Positions 1 to 11,179 of a DNA stretch of 41,017 nucleotides are shown here, one piece after another. The notes below the pieces were generated by a model. The model did not search any database and was not told the DNA's origin. It saw only the letters and a list, made by a program, of their open reading frames with translations. The stretch comes from Clostridium sp. (GTDB taxonomy: Bacteria > Bacillota > Clostridia > Clostridiales > Clostridiaceae). The translations under genes were made by a program, and so were the position numbers. How positions within the stretch are numbered: the first letter of the stretch is position 1; every line of letters begins with the position of its first letter. The stretch spans positions 1 through 41,017 of the forward strand of contig NZ_JABUTB010000018.1 of NCBI RefSeq assembly GCF_021443865.1. Reading direction: 5' to 3'.

Positions 1-466
1 CAGGAAAATCTGTTCTTCCTATAGAAGTATTAAATAGGGTATCACCTGTAAATATATTATCTTCTACTAAAAAGCATGTGCCACCCTTTGTATGTCCTGG
101 AGTAAAAATAGTTTTAAAAGTTAGATTACCTACCTTTATTTCTTGACCTTCATTTAAATATTTATAAAACTTTGGTAGTTTACCAAATATTCCAGTTGTA
201 TCTATATTCATATATTCTTCTTCAGCTTCATTTAAATATACATCTACTTTATATTTATCCTTTAACTCCTCAACTGCTCCATTATGATCAAAATGGCAAT
301 GAGTTAAAAGTATTACATCTATATCAATTCCTAAAGCTTCAATTTCTTTAATAAGATAATTTGCACTTGCTCCTGGATCTATAATAGCAGCTTTATTGGT
401 TTCTTCATCTATTGCTATATAGCAATTAGTTTGAAGGGATCCAAGAGGATATGTTTTTATTATCAT
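1..466 (-). CDS. MBL-fold metallo-hydrolase, 3' end truncated by the window edge
   Basis: Minus-strand translation MIIKTYPLGSLQTNCYIAIDEETNKAAIIDPGAS...ILLTHCHFDHNGA...FTPGHTKGGTCFLVEDNIFTGDTLF; HxHxDH motif; AGGAGG-like SD before ATG at 466. Confidence 0.9.
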   Translation of the reverse strand, partial: MIIKTYPLGSLQTNCYIAIDEETNKAAIIDPGASANYLIKEIEALGIDIDVILLTHCHFDHNGAVEELKDKYKVDVYLNEAEEEYMNIDTTGIFGKLPKFYKYLNEGQEIKVGNLTFKTIFTPGHTKGGTCFLVEDNIFTGDTLFNTSIGRTDFP

Positions 467-485
467 AAACTTTCCTCCTTTTAAA

Positions 486-935
486 CTAAAAATTCTTTTT
501 ACTATCTAAAATTATTGTCACTGGCCCATCATTTTGAATATCAACCTTCATATGAGCGCCAAATTTTCCAGTTTCTACCTTTAAATTAGTTTCTCTTAAT
601 AATTCAATAAATCTTTCATATAATGCATTAGCTCTATCTCCGCCTTCTGCCTCCATAAAGTTAGGTCTTCTCCCTTTTCTGCAATCTCCATATAGAGTAA
701 ATTGAGAGATAGCTAAAATATCACCTTTAACATCTAAAAGCGAAAGATTCATCTTATCATTTTCATCTTGAAATATTCTTAAATTCACTATTTTATCTTT
801 TAAATATAATAAATCTTCCTCTGTATCTGACTTTGAAAATCCAATTAATAAATTAAGCCCTTTATCTATTGAACCTACAACAATATCATTTACAATTACC
901 TTGGATGAAGCTACTTTCTGAACTACAACACGCAT
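486..935 (-). CDS. dtd: D-aminoacyl-tRNA deacylase
   Basis: MRVVVQKVASSKVIVND...SQFTLYGDCRKGRRPNF...GPVTIILDS, typical Dtd; next to relA as in many Firmicutes. Confidence 0.95.
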   Translation of the reverse strand: MRVVVQKVASSKVIVNDIVVGSIDKGLNLLIGFSKSDTEEDLLYLKDKIVNLRIFQDENDKMNLSLLDVKGDILAISQFTLYGDCRKGRRPNFMEAEGGDRANALYERFIELLRETNLKVETGKFGAHMKVDIQNDGPVTIILDSKKNF

Positions 936-947
936 AATTATTCCTCA

Positions 948-3137
948 CTAATTGTTCATTCTATAAACATCCATTACACCCTTAAGCCTTCTTATTTTTC
1001 TCATAAGTTCTTTTAATTGTTCAATGGAATCTATTTTTACTTTTATATTTATCATTGCTATATTACCTTTAGCTGATTTAGCATTTAAAGCATTTAATGG
1101 AAGCTTAGCTTCAGTTATTACTGTCATAATATCTGATAATATTCCTACTCTGTCTTCTGCTCTTACTTGGATTTCTGCAACATAAGCAGCTCCCTTTGAT
1201 AATCCCCAAGAAACTTCAACTACTTTACTAGGATCAAAGCTTATTAAAGATTTTAAATTATTACAATCACTTCTATGGATAGATACGCCTCTTCCCTTTG
1301 TTATATATCCTTGTATATCATCTCCTGGCACTGGGTTACAGCACCTAGCAAATCTAACCATAAGATTACTAACACCTTTAACAGTTACGCCATATGAATT
1401 GGCTTGTATAGAATTAGAATTATTTTTATCCGTTTTATTTATATGCTCATCAATAGCTTTATTAATATTCTCTATAGTATGCTTTTCAATATTATTTTCT
1501 TCTTTAAGCTTTGAAATGAATGAAGATGCTGATATTTGTCCTATACCTATAGCAGCATATAAATCCTCCATATTGTGGATATTATATCTCTTAATTGCCT
1601 TTTCATAGCTATCACCTTTTGCTATTTCTGAATAATTAACACCTTGCTTTTTAAGCTCCTTTTCAAAAGCTTCCTTACCCTTATCTATATTTTCTTCTTT
1701 TTTAATTTTCTTAAACCATTGTCTAATCTTACTCTTAGCTTGATTACTCTTAGCAATATTTAGCCAATCTATATTAGGTCCCTTTGCATTGTTAGATGTT
1801 AAAACCTCTACTATTTCCCCTGTCTTTAAATTATAATCAAGAGGAACTATCTTACCATTTACTTTTGCACCAACACATCTATTACCAACATCAGTATGGA
1901 TTCTATAAGCAAAATCTATTGGTGTTGCTTTACTTGGTAAGTTTATTACTACTCCCTTTGGTGTAAATACAAAGATTTCATCAGTAAATAAATCTATCTT
2001 GAAACCTTCAATAAATTCTTCTGCATCTGATGTTTCTTTTTGCCATTCTAGCATATCTCTTAGCCATGCTAACTTATTTTCGAAGGTATTTTCTCTTTCT
2101 TCTTGAGTATCACCTTCTTTATATTTCCAGTGAGCTGCTATACCATATTCAGCAGTTCTATGCATTTCAAATGTTCTAATTTGAATCTCAAAGGTTTTCC
2201 CTTGAGGCCCTATAACTGTGGTATGAAGAGATTGGTACATATTAGGCTTAGGCATAGCTATATAGTCTTTAAATCTTCCTGGAATAGGCTTATATATGGT
2301 ATGAACTATTCCTAATACTCCATAACAATCTTTTACAGTATTAACTAGAATTCTAATTGCTGTTAAATCAAATATTTGTTCAATACTCTTATTTTTAGTA
2401 ACCATTTTTTTATAAATACTATAAAAATGCTTTGGTCTTCCATCAATATCGCAATCTATTTCTGATTCATCTAATTTTTTATATAAATCTCCTTTAATTT
2501 CTGATATATATGTTTCTCTTTCTACTCTCTTTTCAGCTATTTCTTTAACTAAATCATAATATTCTTCTTCGTGTAAATATCTAAAAGATAAATCTTCAAG
2601 TTCCCATTTTATTTTAGAAATACCTAATCTATGAGCTAAAGGTGCATAAATATCTAGAGTTTCTTTAGCTTTTTGTTTTTGCTTTTCCTTTGGCATAAAC
2701 TTTAATGTTCTTAAATTATGAAGTCTATCTGCAAGCTTTATAATTATTACTCTAATGTCCTTTGCCATTGCTAAAAGCATTTTTCTTACATTATCAGCTT
2801 GTTGCTCCTCTTTTGTTTTATATTCTATTTTACCAAGTTTAGTTACCCCTTGAACTAAGTCTGCTATTTCTTGATTAAATATATTTTTAATATCATCATA
2901 AGTATAATCTGTATCTTCTATTACATCATGTAGAAGGCCAGCAGCAATAGTACTTGTATCCATACCCATTTCCGCCAAAATTATAGCTACATCAATAGGG
3001 TGAGTTATATAAGGTTCCCCTGATTCCCTTTTTTGGCTTTTATGAGCATCACAAGCTAAATCATACGCTTTTTTTATTATATTTATATCAACATTATTAC
3101 AATTTTCTTTAATTTTCTGCAATAGGCTTTCATACAT
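948..3137 (-). CDS. relA: RelA/SpoT bifunctional (p)ppGpp synthetase/hydrolase
   Basis: HD domain (HDVIEDTDYT), synthetase domain, TGS (VFTPKGVVINLPSKATPIDFAYRIHTDVG), ACT C-terminus. Confidence 0.95.
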   Translation of the reverse strand: MYESLLQKIKENCNNVDINIIKKAYDLACDAHKSQKRESGEPYITHPIDVAIILAEMGMDTSTIAAGLLHDVIEDTDYTYDDIKNIFNQEIADLVQGVTKLGKIEYKTKEEQQADNVRKMLLAMAKDIRVIIIKLADRLHNLRTLKFMPKEKQKQKAKETLDIYAPLAHRLGISKIKWELEDLSFRYLHEEEYYDLVKEIAEKRVERETYISEIKGDLYKKLDESEIDCDIDGRPKHFYSIYKKMVTKNKSIEQIFDLTAIRILVNTVKDCYGVLGIVHTIYKPIPGRFKDYIAMPKPNMYQSLHTTVIGPQGKTFEIQIRTFEMHRTAEYGIAAHWKYKEGDTQEERENTFENKLAWLRDMLEWQKETSDAEEFIEGFKIDLFTDEIFVFTPKGVVINLPSKATPIDFAYRIHTDVGNRCVGAKVNGKIVPLDYNLKTGEIVEVLTSNNAKGPNIDWLNIAKSNQAKSKIRQWFKKIKKEENIDKGKEAFEKELKKQGVNYSEIAKGDSYEKAIKRYNIHNMEDLYAAIGIGQISASSFISKLKEENNIEKHTIENINKAIDEHINKTDKNNSNSIQANSYGVTVKGVSNLMVRFARCCNPVPGDDIQGYITKGRGVSIHRSDCNNLKSLISFDPSKVVEVSWGLSKGAAYVAEIQVRAEDRVGILSDIMTVITEAKLPLNALNAKSAKGNIAMINIKVKIDSIEQLKELMRKIRRLKGVMDVYRMNN

Positions 3138-3172
3138 ATGGGTAATCTCCTTTGATTTAGTCTAAAATAATT

Positions 3173-3193
3173 GGCTGGTTTTAACAACCAGCC
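3173..3193 (-). terminator. Hairpin downstream of apt
   Basis: GGCTGGTT-ttaac-AACCAGCC perfect 8-bp stem between apt stop and relA start. Confidence 0.6.
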
Positions 3194-3237
3194 ATTTTCT
3201 ATTATTATATAATATTTATCTTTTTATTTCAACAAAA

Positions 3238-3756
3238 TTAGAACTCATAATCAACTAATGACATAACTTCATAATTTTTAAGCTTATCTCTTCCATTAAG
3301 ACCTGTAAGTTCAATAGCAAAATCTAAACAAACTACTTCTCCACCTGCTAATTCTACAAGTTCTGCTACAGCCTCTATTGTTCCGCCAGTTGCTAATAAA
3401 TCATCTACTATAGCTACTCTCTGTCCCTTTTTAATAGCATCTTTATGAATTTGTAATGTATCGCTACCATATTCTAAATCATAAGTTATTGATATTGTTT
3501 CTCCTGGTAATTTGCCTGGCTTTCTAACAGGAACAAATCCTATTCCCATAGCATAAGCAACTGGTACTCCGTAAATAAATCCTCTTGCTTCTGGACCAAC
3601 TATTACATCTATTTTTTTATCCTTTAAGTGCTCCACAATTTTGTCTATTGAGTACTTTAAAGCTTCACCATCACCAATAACTGTAGTAATGTCTTTAAAA
3701 CTAATTCCTTCCTTTGGAAAATTTTCAATTACTCTTATTCTTTCCTTTAGATCCAT
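3238..3756 (-). CDS. apt: Adenine phosphoribosyltransferase
   Basis: [25 protein letters not shown]...[17 protein letters not shown] motif. Start moved from 3825 to the ATG at 3756, preceded by GGAGGAG. Confidence 0.95.
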   Translation of the reverse strand: MDLKERIRVIENFPKEGISFKDITTVIGDGEALKYSIDKIVEHLKDKKIDVIVGPEARGFIYGVPVAYAMGIGFVPVRKPGKLPGETISITYDLEYGSDTLQIHKDAIKKGQRVAIVDDLLATGGTIEAVAELVELAGGEVVCLDFAIELTGLNGRDKLKNYEVMSLVDYEF

Positions 3757-3857
3757 GATAACTCCTCCATCACTAATAATTATAGCCATATAATTATTAT
3801 AAGTACTTTCGAAAAAAAATACCATATATATTCTTATTCCAAAGTAATTTATAAAAA

Positions 3858-4709
3858 TTATATAGTCATTTTGGATTTATTTAAATATTTTGTTATTTGT
3901 TCTGCCCTATCTTTTTTAGTTGTTGTCAATAACTCTATAATAATGCGTGCGTTATCCATCATGGTTACAGCATTTATAGTTGGTGTAATAAGATTAATAA
4001 TCTTTAATATGCATTCATCATCCATTTCAACCATATCATAATAATCCATTATTGCTCTTAAACCGTAGTTATTTGTATTAATTAAGAACTTTCTACCTTC
4101 CTTTAAAATCACACCATTTTCACCCTTTAAAGGAACTTCTGCCCACTGTTCTCCTATAAGAATTAAATCTAGATATTTATTTATACTTTTTATATTATAA
4201 TATATTGCAATTGCTTGCATTAATTTAAAAGTAATTCCACTTATAGATAAATTCTTATATCTGTAATTACATCCTTTTTGATTTGGATTTATGTATATAT
4301 AATTTCTTCCACTATCTACTTCTTTATTTTCCAATACTATCAAATCTATCCCAAGATCCCCACAAAGCTTTTCCTCTTCATCTGACTTTAAATCTAATCC
4401 CAGAGTTATTAACAGTTGTCCTCCTAAAAAACTAACATTATTTATTATTTCTTCAGAAGTAATTCCAGAATTAGAATCCTCATCACAGATTACATATTCT
4501 ATATCTGCATTTAAATACTTTAAAACTAAATGTAAAGAAGATATGGCACATAATCCATCAACATTTGGTACCCCGTATATAACTATCTTTTTTCTATTAT
4601 TAACAGCTTCTACCATATGTTCAATAGCTTTGCTCATATTTTTAAGTATAAAGGGATTATATCCAGTAATATAATTTGGACTATAAATACTCTCCCAAAA
4701 CTTACGCAT
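3858..4709 (-). CDS. Degenerate RecJ/DHH-family protein, catalytic motifs lost
   Basis: Collinear with the RecJ N-terminal core ([71 protein letters not shown]). Located between secDF and apt. Start set to MRKF; GGAGGAG is the SD. Confidence 0.8.
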   Translation of the reverse strand: MRKFWESIYSPNYITGYNPFILKNMSKAIEHMVEAVNNRKKIVIYGVPNVDGLCAISSLHLVLKYLNADIEYVICDEDSNSGITSEEIINNVSFLGGQLLITLGLDLKSDEEEKLCGDLGIDLIVLENKEVDSGRNYIYINPNQKGCNYRYKNLSISGITFKLMQAIAIYYNIKSINKYLDLILIGEQWAEVPLKGENGVILKEGRKFLINTNNYGLRAIMDYYDMVEMDDECILKIINLITPTINAVTMMDNARIIIELLTTTKKDRAEQITKYLNKSKMTI

Positions 4710-4793
4710 TATAAACTCCTCCATAAAACTTAAGAAAACACATATATTATAATGTATATTTATAAATAATACAAATGTTTTCTAAAAAAAATG

Positions 4794-4817
4794 AACCTCC
4801 ATTCACTTTAGGAGGTT
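4794..4817 (-). terminator. Rho-independent terminator downstream of secDF
   Basis: AACCTCC...GGAGGTT stem with T-rich flanks on both strands. Confidence 0.7.
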
Positions 4818-4837
4818 TATTTTTTATATTTTTGGAA

Positions 4838-6967
4838 TTAAACTAATTTTTTATTAGATTTTTTTTCTTCTCTATGTCTTAATAAAACCCATACTGGTGA
4901 TGCTATAAATATTGAAGAATATGCACCAGCAGCTATTCCTATAATTAATGGGAAAGAAAACTCCCTAACTGTAGGTACAAATATATTAACAGCAGTAATT
5001 GTTATTAATGTTGTTATTGTTGTATTTATAGATCTTGACATAGTTTGAGTTATGCTCTTATTAGCTATTTCCGTAGCTGAAGCTCTTCTCATATTTTTTT
5101 CATTTTCTCTTATTCTATCAAATATTACTATTGTATCATTTATTGAATAACCAACAATAGTTAATATTGCTGCAATAAACGGTGTATTTACAGGTATATT
5201 AAAAATAGCAAATACACTTATAGTAATTAATATGTCATGTACAAGTGCAATTATAGCAGCAACACCATAGTCCATCTTAAATCTTATAGCGATATAAGCT
5301 AACATTGCTAAGCAAGCTACTACTAAAGCAATTACAGAATTTCTAGTAAGTTCCTTACCTACTGAAGCTCCTATTTCATCTTGAGATAATAAAGCTTCCT
5401 CTTCTAAATTATATTTATCTTGTAGAGCTTTAAATACTTCAGTTACCTTAGTACTATCTAAATCTCTTGATTTTATCTCATATTGTGTATCTTCTGCTTC
5501 ATTAGTAACAGCATCTGGTACTAATGATTTTACAATTTCATCAGCTTCCGGCTTATTAAAGCCTTCTCCAAGCTCTACTACCATTTTAGTACCACCTAGG
5601 AAGTCTATTCCAAAGTTTAATCCCTTTGAAACTGTAAAACCTAGTCCCACTAATATAACTATTAATGATAATACAATCCAAAGCTTAGTTTTTTGAATTA
5701 TTTTAAACGGCTTAATTTCTTTCTTATTACCAAATTGCCATTTTTTCTTTAATAATCCTATATCAATTGATAAGTTCATTAAAATCTTTGTAACTATTAA
5801 AGCTGTAAATAAACTTAAAATAATACCTAGCATTAAAGTAACTGCAAATCCTTTTACAGATCCAGAACCTATGAAATATAATATTAACGCAGCAATAAAT
5901 GTTGTTGAGTTTGAATCAACAATTGATGACATAGCATTTTCAAATCCTGCCTTTACTGCACTTCTTATTGATATTCCATTATTTAATTCTTCTCTAATTC
6001 TTTCAAATATTAATACATTTGCATCTACTGCCATACCAATAGTTAAAAGAAATGCTGCTATTCCAGGTAATGTTAACGCAACTTTCATTTCAGTAAATAC
6101 TAATAAAACTAATGTAATGTATAATGTTAATGCAATACTTGCAAATATTCCTGGTACTCTATAGTAAACTATCATAAATAAGAATATTATTCCTATACCA
6201 ATAGCACCAGCCTTCATTGCATTTGGTAAGGCTTCTGAACCTAGTTGCGCTCCAATATTTGTAATTGAAACAGCCTTAACTGTAACTGGTAGTGCACCTG
6301 AGCTTATGATTCCAGATAGCTTTGTTGCTTCTTCCATTGATGCCATACCATTAATTACTGCTTTACCATTAGTAATTGCACTTTGAACTACAGGAGATGA
6401 AACTACCTCATCGTCCATATATATGCTAATAGCTTTACCAATATTATTTGCTGTTACTTCAGCAAACTTTTCTTGACCTTCACTATTTAATTCTAATGAT
6501 ACTACAGGCATTGATGTATCATCTAAAATGGCTGTTGCCTCTTTTACGTCTTTTCCTGTTAAGACTACATTTCCCTCTGAATCTTTGAATTCTAAGTTAC
6601 CAGTTTGACTTAATCCTTCAACTATTTCATTAGAGTCAAAAGCTCCAGGGACATCAATTCTTATTCTCTTTTCTCCCTCTTCAGTAACTACTGTTTCAGC
6701 TACTCCTATCTTATTAACTCTCAGTTCTAATAACTGTTTAGTTCTTTGGCGTACGTCAGATGAAACATCATCTTCTTGTATCTCCATTAAAACGGAAACT
6801 CCACCTTGAAGATCAAGGCCCTTTGTAATTGCATTATTAAATGATTTCACTTCCCAGCCTGCTATTTCAAATCCTTTGAAACCAACAAAAGCTAGTAATA
6901 TAATTACAACTACAGAAAGTACAAATAATATTGAACTTTTGCTCTTACTTTTGCTTTTCCCTTTCAT
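4838..6967 (-). CDS. secDF: Fused SecD-SecF protein translocase subunit
   Basis: SecD GLDLQGGVSVLMEIQ and SecF LNFGIDFLGGTKMVVELG in one 709-aa ORF; multiple TM segments. Confidence 0.95.
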   Translation of the reverse strand: MKGKSKSKSKSSILFVLSVVVIILLAFVGFKGFEIAGWEVKSFNNAITKGLDLQGGVSVLMEIQEDDVSSDVRQRTKQLLELRVNKIGVAETVVTEEGEKRIRIDVPGAFDSNEIVEGLSQTGNLEFKDSEGNVVLTGKDVKEATAILDDTSMPVVSLELNSEGQEKFAEVTANNIGKAISIYMDDEVVSSPVVQSAITNGKAVINGMASMEEATKLSGIISSGALPVTVKAVSITNIGAQLGSEALPNAMKAGAIGIGIIFLFMIVYYRVPGIFASIALTLYITLVLLVFTEMKVALTLPGIAAFLLTIGMAVDANVLIFERIREELNNGISIRSAVKAGFENAMSSIVDSNSTTFIAALILYFIGSGSVKGFAVTLMLGIILSLFTALIVTKILMNLSIDIGLLKKKWQFGNKKEIKPFKIIQKTKLWIVLSLIVILVGLGFTVSKGLNFGIDFLGGTKMVVELGEGFNKPEADEIVKSLVPDAVTNEAEDTQYEIKSRDLDSTKVTEVFKALQDKYNLEEEALLSQDEIGASVGKELTRNSVIALVVACLAMLAYIAIRFKMDYGVAAIIALVHDILITISVFAIFNIPVNTPFIAAILTIVGYSINDTIVIFDRIRENEKNMRRASATEIANKSITQTMSRSINTTITTLITITAVNIFVPTVREFSFPLIIGIAAGAYSSIFIASPVWVLLRHREEKKSNKKLV

Positions 6968-7083
6968 GTTCTTCCCCCTCTAGCTCATTTTCATATAAAT
7001 TATATTACTTATGTTAAGTAATATCAACAACTTTTTCTTTATTTGGTATATTATTACCATATTTTTCTTTTATTTATACTAAT

Positions 7084-7114
7084 AAAAAAGGCGTTGTAAT
7101 AACAACACCCTTTC
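7084..7114 (-). terminator. Terminator downstream of the TIGR04086-like membrane protein
   Basis: Minus strand AAAGGGTGTTGT-TATT-ACAACGCCTTTTTT. Confidence 0.7.
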
Positions 7115-7123
7115 TCTTAAATG

Positions 7124-7492
7124 CTAAAGATTAATTCCAAGCATTCCTGAAAAAAGTCCTATGAAAAGACATAATACAAATTTTATAAAATCATATATTG
7201 TTAAAGTAGCTTCTGCTCCAAATAGTATCCCAATTAAATACAGTACTATGTAAAATATACAACCTACAGCTAATCCAACAATCCAGCCTTTACTTCCATA
7301 AGATTTTACAGCAATTATAGAACCTAATACTAATGCTAAGCATGAAATTACAACATAAATAATATTAAATACATTTTCTCCTATAGGCATATTATTCATT
7401 ACAAAAGAGAAGATTATTGATATCATTATGGTAATTACAAGTGCCCAAACTATACCTCTTAATACACTTTTAAAATAATTTATCCACTCCAT
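7124..7492 (-). CDS. Small four-TM membrane protein, TIGR04086-like
   Basis: 122-aa hydrophobic protein directly after yajC. Confidence 0.7.
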   Translation of the reverse strand: MEWINYFKSVLRGIVWALVITIMISIIFSFVMNNMPIGENVFNIIYVVISCLALVLGSIIAVKSYGSKGWIVGLAVGCIFYIVLYLIGILFGAEATLTIYDFIKFVLCLFIGLFSGMLGINL

Positions 7493-7501
7493 AAAATTTC
7501 A

Positions 7502-7535
7502 CCCCCTAGTAAACATTTTATGATTTACTAGGGGG
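7502..7535 (-). promoter_or_regulatory. Intercistronic hairpin containing the RBS of the downstream gene
   Basis: CCCCCTAGTAAA-(10 nt)-TTTACTAGGGGG, perfect 12-bp stem; minus-strand 3' arm ...TAGGGGG is the SD for the ATG at 7492. Confidence 0.6.
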
Positions 7536-7543
7536 CATTATTC

Positions 7544-7819
7544 TTATTCTTCAGTTTTATTTATTTTGCTTGCAATTCCGTTTTTAGTTATTCTTAATTT
7601 AGTTCTTTCAGCACTAGTTTCAATTACTACATAGTCATCTTCAACTATTATGATTTTACCCATAATTCCGCCTCTTGTAACTATTTCATCATTTTTTTCT
7701 AAAGCTGAAACCATTTCGTTATATTTCTTTGTTCTCTTTTTCTCTGGTAAAATTAATAAGAAGTACATTAATGCAAACATTAAAGCAAAAGGTACTACTA
7801 GAGATAATATAGCTTCCAT
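7544..7819 (-). CDS. yajC: Preprotein translocase subunit YajC
   Basis: Single N-terminal TM, FLLILPEKKRTKKYNEMVSALEKNDEIVTRGGIMGKI. Confidence 0.95.
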   Translation of the reverse strand: MEAILSLVVPFALMFALMYFLLILPEKKRTKKYNEMVSALEKNDEIVTRGGIMGKIIIVEDDYVVIETSAERTKLRITKNGIASKINKTEE

Positions 7820-7918
7820 TTAGTTCATTCCTTCCATGTAAACTTTTTACTGTTCCATAATAAAAAATATATAACATTTATATAGTACTGTCAATCTTAT
7901 TAACAGATATTTAATACT

Positions 7919-9061
7919 TTAAGCTCTTCCATTCCACTCTTTAAGCTTTTGCTCTTTAAATTCCTTAAAGTATCCTCCATCTATAGCTGCTCTTATATCT
8001 TCCATAAGTTTATTATAGAAATAAAGGTTATGTAAAACGCAAAGTCTCATAGCTAACATTTCTTTAGCCTTAAACAAGTGTCTTATATATGCTCTCGTAT
8101 AGCTTTTACAAGCTGGACATTCACATCCTTCATCAATTGGTCTAGTGTCTAGCTCAAACTTAGCATTCATTAGATTTATTTTTCCTTCTTTCGTAAATAC
8201 ATGACCATGTCTTCCATTTCTTGCTGGAAGTACGCAATCAAAGAAGTCAACACCTCTATCTACAGCTTCTAAAATATTACTAGGAATACCAACACCCATT
8301 AAGTAAATTGGCTTATCTTCTGGTAAATAAGGCACAACTGCATCTATAATTCTATACATTTCTTCATGAGTTTCACCAACAGCCAAACCGCCTATAGCAT
8401 ATCCATCTAAATCCATTTTAGTAATAGTCTTAGCATGTTCTATTCTTATATCTTCGTAGCAACCACCTTGATTAATACCAAATAGCATTTGATCTTTATT
8501 TATAGTTTCTGGCAGTGAATTTAATCTATCCATTTCAACTTTACATCTTTCAAGCCATCTAGTAGTTCTTGCTACTGACTTTTCTACATATTCTCTAGTT
8601 GATGGATTAGGGATACATTCATCAAAAGCCATAGCAATTGTAGAGCCAAGATTACTTTGTATTTGCATTGATTCTTCTGGTCCCATAAAAATCTTTCTAC
8701 CATCTATATGTGAAGAAAAATATACTCCTTCTTCCTTAATCTTTCTCATTCCTGATAAAGAGAATACTTGGAATCCACCTGAATCAGTTAATATAGGTCT
8801 ATCCCAATTCATAAACTCATGTAATCCACCTAAATTGGCTACAACTTTATCAGATGGTCTTAAATGAAGATGATAAGTGTTTGATAATTCAACTTGGCAT
8901 CCTATTTCTTTTAAATCCATAGATGAAACAGCACCTTTTATTGCTGCTAAAGTTCCAACATTCATAAATACTGGTGTTTCAATGGTTCCATGGATAGTTT
9001 CAAATCTACCTCTTCTAGCTTTTCCATCTTTTTTTAATAAAGTATATTTTTTTGTACTCAA
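7919..9061 (-). CDS. tgt: tRNA-guanine transglycosylase
   Basis: LTDSGGFQVFSLS, GGLAVGE, Zn site CECPAC...H. Confidence 0.97.
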   Translation of the reverse strand: MSTKKYTLLKKDGKARRGRFETIHGTIETPVFMNVGTLAAIKGAVSSMDLKEIGCQVELSNTYHLHLRPSDKVVANLGGLHEFMNWDRPILTDSGGFQVFSLSGMRKIKEEGVYFSSHIDGRKIFMGPEESMQIQSNLGSTIAMAFDECIPNPSTREYVEKSVARTTRWLERCKVEMDRLNSLPETINKDQMLFGINQGGCYEDIRIEHAKTITKMDLDGYAIGGLAVGETHEEMYRIIDAVVPYLPEDKPIYLMGVGIPSNILEAVDRGVDFFDCVLPARNGRHGHVFTKEGKINLMNAKFELDTRPIDEGCECPACKSYTRAYIRHLFKAKEMLAMRLCVLHNLYFYNKLMEDIRAAIDGGYFKEFKEQKLKEWNGRA

Positions 9062-9082
9062 TATTTCACTTCCTCTTTCATG

Positions 9083-10111
9083 TTATTCTTTGATAAGCAT
9101 TGAATCTCCAAATGAGAAGAATCTATATCTTTCTTTTACAGCTGTATTATATGCATTCATTACATTTTCCTTACCTGCTAAGGCAGATACTAACATAATT
9201 AATGTTGATTCTGGTAAATGGAAATTTGTAATAAGCTCATCTATAACTTTATATTTATATCCTGGATAAAGGAAAATATCAGTCCATCCACTTTGTTCTC
9301 TTACAAAGCCATTTTCATCACCAATTGTTTCTAAAGTTCTTGTAGATGTAGTTCCTACAGCTATAATCTTATTTCCTCTTTTTTTAGTTTCATTAATTAA
9401 ATCTGCATTTTCTTTATCTAAATGATAAAACTCGGAATGCATTATATGCTCATTTATATCTTCAACTTTAACTGGTCTAAATGTACCAAGTCCTACATGA
9501 AGAGTTAAATAAGCAATATTAATTCCCTTAGCTTTAATTTCTTCCAATAGTTCATTAGTAAAATGTAAACCTGCTGTTGGTGCAGCTGCTGATCCCTTTT
9601 CCTTTGAATAAACTGTTTGATATCTTTCTTTATCATCAAGTTTTTCTGTAATATATGGTGGAAGAGGCATTTCTCCAAGTTCATCTAACACTTGTTCAAA
9701 TATTCCTTCATACGAAAACTCTATTATTCTATTACCTTCTTCTATAATATCAACAACTTTACATTTTAATTTACCATTACCAAAAACAAAGCTTTGACCT
9801 ATTTTCGCTCTTTTACCTGGTTTAGCAAGACATTCCCACTTGTCTCCTTCTAATCTTTTTAGAAGTAAAAATTCAATTTTACCACCAGTTTCCTCTTTTT
9901 CACCTATTAATCTAGCTGGCATTACTCTAGTATTATTTAATACTAGAGTATCTCCTTCATGTAAATATTCTATTACATCATGAAAGGATCTATGTTCTAT
10001 ATTTCCTGTATTCTTATCTAAAACCATTAATCTTGAAGCATCTCTTTTTTCTAAGGGATGTTGTGCTATCAATTCTTCTGGTAAATCAAAGTCAAAATCA
10101 CTAACCTTCAT
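9083..10111 (-). CDS. queA: S-adenosylmethionine:tRNA ribosyltransferase-isomerase
   Basis: [27 protein letters not shown]...[10 protein letters not shown]...TTSTRTLET. Confidence 0.97.
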   Translation of the reverse strand: MKVSDFDFDLPEELIAQHPLEKRDASRLMVLDKNTGNIEHRSFHDVIEYLHEGDTLVLNNTRVMPARLIGEKEETGGKIEFLLLKRLEGDKWECLAKPGKRAKIGQSFVFGNGKLKCKVVDIIEEGNRIIEFSYEGIFEQVLDELGEMPLPPYITEKLDDKERYQTVYSKEKGSAAAPTAGLHFTNELLEEIKAKGINIAYLTLHVGLGTFRPVKVEDINEHIMHSEFYHLDKENADLINETKKRGNKIIAVGTTSTRTLETIGDENGFVREQSGWTDIFLYPGYKYKVIDELITNFHLPESTLIMLVSALAGKENVMNAYNTAVKERYRFFSFGDSMLIKE

Positions 10112-10143
10112 TTTATTATCTCCTTATCTTTATTGTATATTTC

Positions 10144-11169
10144 TTAAAATAATTTTTGTTGTTCCCCTGTGCTGCTTCTCTTATTCTTACTTCTTCCTAA
10201 ATGTTCATAAGCCTTATCTGTAGCAACTCTTCCCCTTGATGTTCTAACTATAAACCCAGTTTGTAAAAGATAAGGTTCATATACATCTTCTATAGTGCCA
10301 AGTTCTTCTCCAATAAAGTATGATAGGGTTTCTATTCCCACAGGTCCACCATTAAAGTTATCAATTATAGCTTCTAAAATCTTGTTATCAACTCTATCGA
10401 AGCCCTTACTATCAACCTCTAATAGCTCTAAAGCTGCTCTTGCTTCCTTATAGCTTATTACTGAATTAGAGTATACTTCAGCGTAATCTCTAACTCTCTT
10501 TAACAATCTATTAGCTATTCTTGGAGTTCCTCTTGAACGTCTTGCAAGTTCATAAGCACCCTCTTCAGTTATATTACAATTAAAAACAAAAGCAGATCTT
10601 ATAATTATTTCCTTTAATTGTTCTTCAGTATAATACTGCATATCACAAAGGACTCCAAATCTATCTCTAAGTGGAGAGGTAAGCATCCCAATTCTAGTTG
10701 TAGCTCCTATTAAAGTAAACTTAGGTAAATCAAGTCTTATTGATTTTGCTGCTGCTCCCTTTCCAATAACTATATCTAAAACGTAGTCCTCCATAGCAGG
10801 ATATAATATTTCTTCAACATTTCTGTTAAGTCTATGTATCTCATCTATGAAAAGTACATCATTATCCTTTAAAGTTGTTAAAATTGCTGCTAAATCACCG
10901 GCTCTTTCTATAGCAGGTCCTGATGTAATCTTAAGTTCACCATTCATTTCTTTTGCTATTATATTTGCTAATGTAGTTTTACCAAGTCCAGGTGGTCCAT
11001 ATAAAAGTACATGATCTAAGGACTCATTTCTGTTTTGTGCAGCTTTTATAAATATATTTAATCTTTCCTTAACCTTGTCTTGACCTATATATTCTTGTAA
11101 ATTTTGAGGTCTTAAACTTAGAGTACTTCCATCTTCAAGAATTTCTTGTGGAGTTATTATTCTTTCCAT
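10144..11169 (-). CDS. ruvB: Holliday junction helicase RuvB
   Basis: [46 protein letters not shown]. Confidence 0.97.
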   Translation of the reverse strand: MERIITPQEILEDGSTLSLRPQNLQEYIGQDKVKERLNIFIKAAQNRNESLDHVLLYGPPGLGKTTLANIIAKEMNGELKITSGPAIERAGDLAAILTTLKDNDVLFIDEIHRLNRNVEEILYPAMEDYVLDIVIGKGAAAKSIRLDLPKFTLIGATTRIGMLTSPLRDRFGVLCDMQYYTEEQLKEIIIRSAFVFNCNITEEGAYELARRSRGTPRIANRLLKRVRDYAEVYSNSVISYKEARAALELLEVDSKGFDRVDNKILEAIIDNFNGGPVGIETLSYFIGEELGTIEDVYEPYLLQTGFIVRTSRGRVATDKAYEHLGRSKNKRSSTGEQQKLF

Positions 11170-11179
11170 TTATTCACCC

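Noticed and set aside
1399-1608. Plus-strand ORF inside relA
   Set aside because: Antisense shadow of a well-supported coding frame, low-complexity hydrophobic translation, no SD. The same applies to 2103-2315, 5871-6164, 8877-9269, 11223-11489, 12208-12390, 14031-14369, 19325-19645, 22359-22682, 25368-25580, 26657-26923, 27551-27874, 27956-28252, 28601-28792, 31216-31497, 31826-32122, 33299-33538, 33984-34244, 34302-34493, 34851-35081, 35873-36220, 36353-36547 and 40412-40624.
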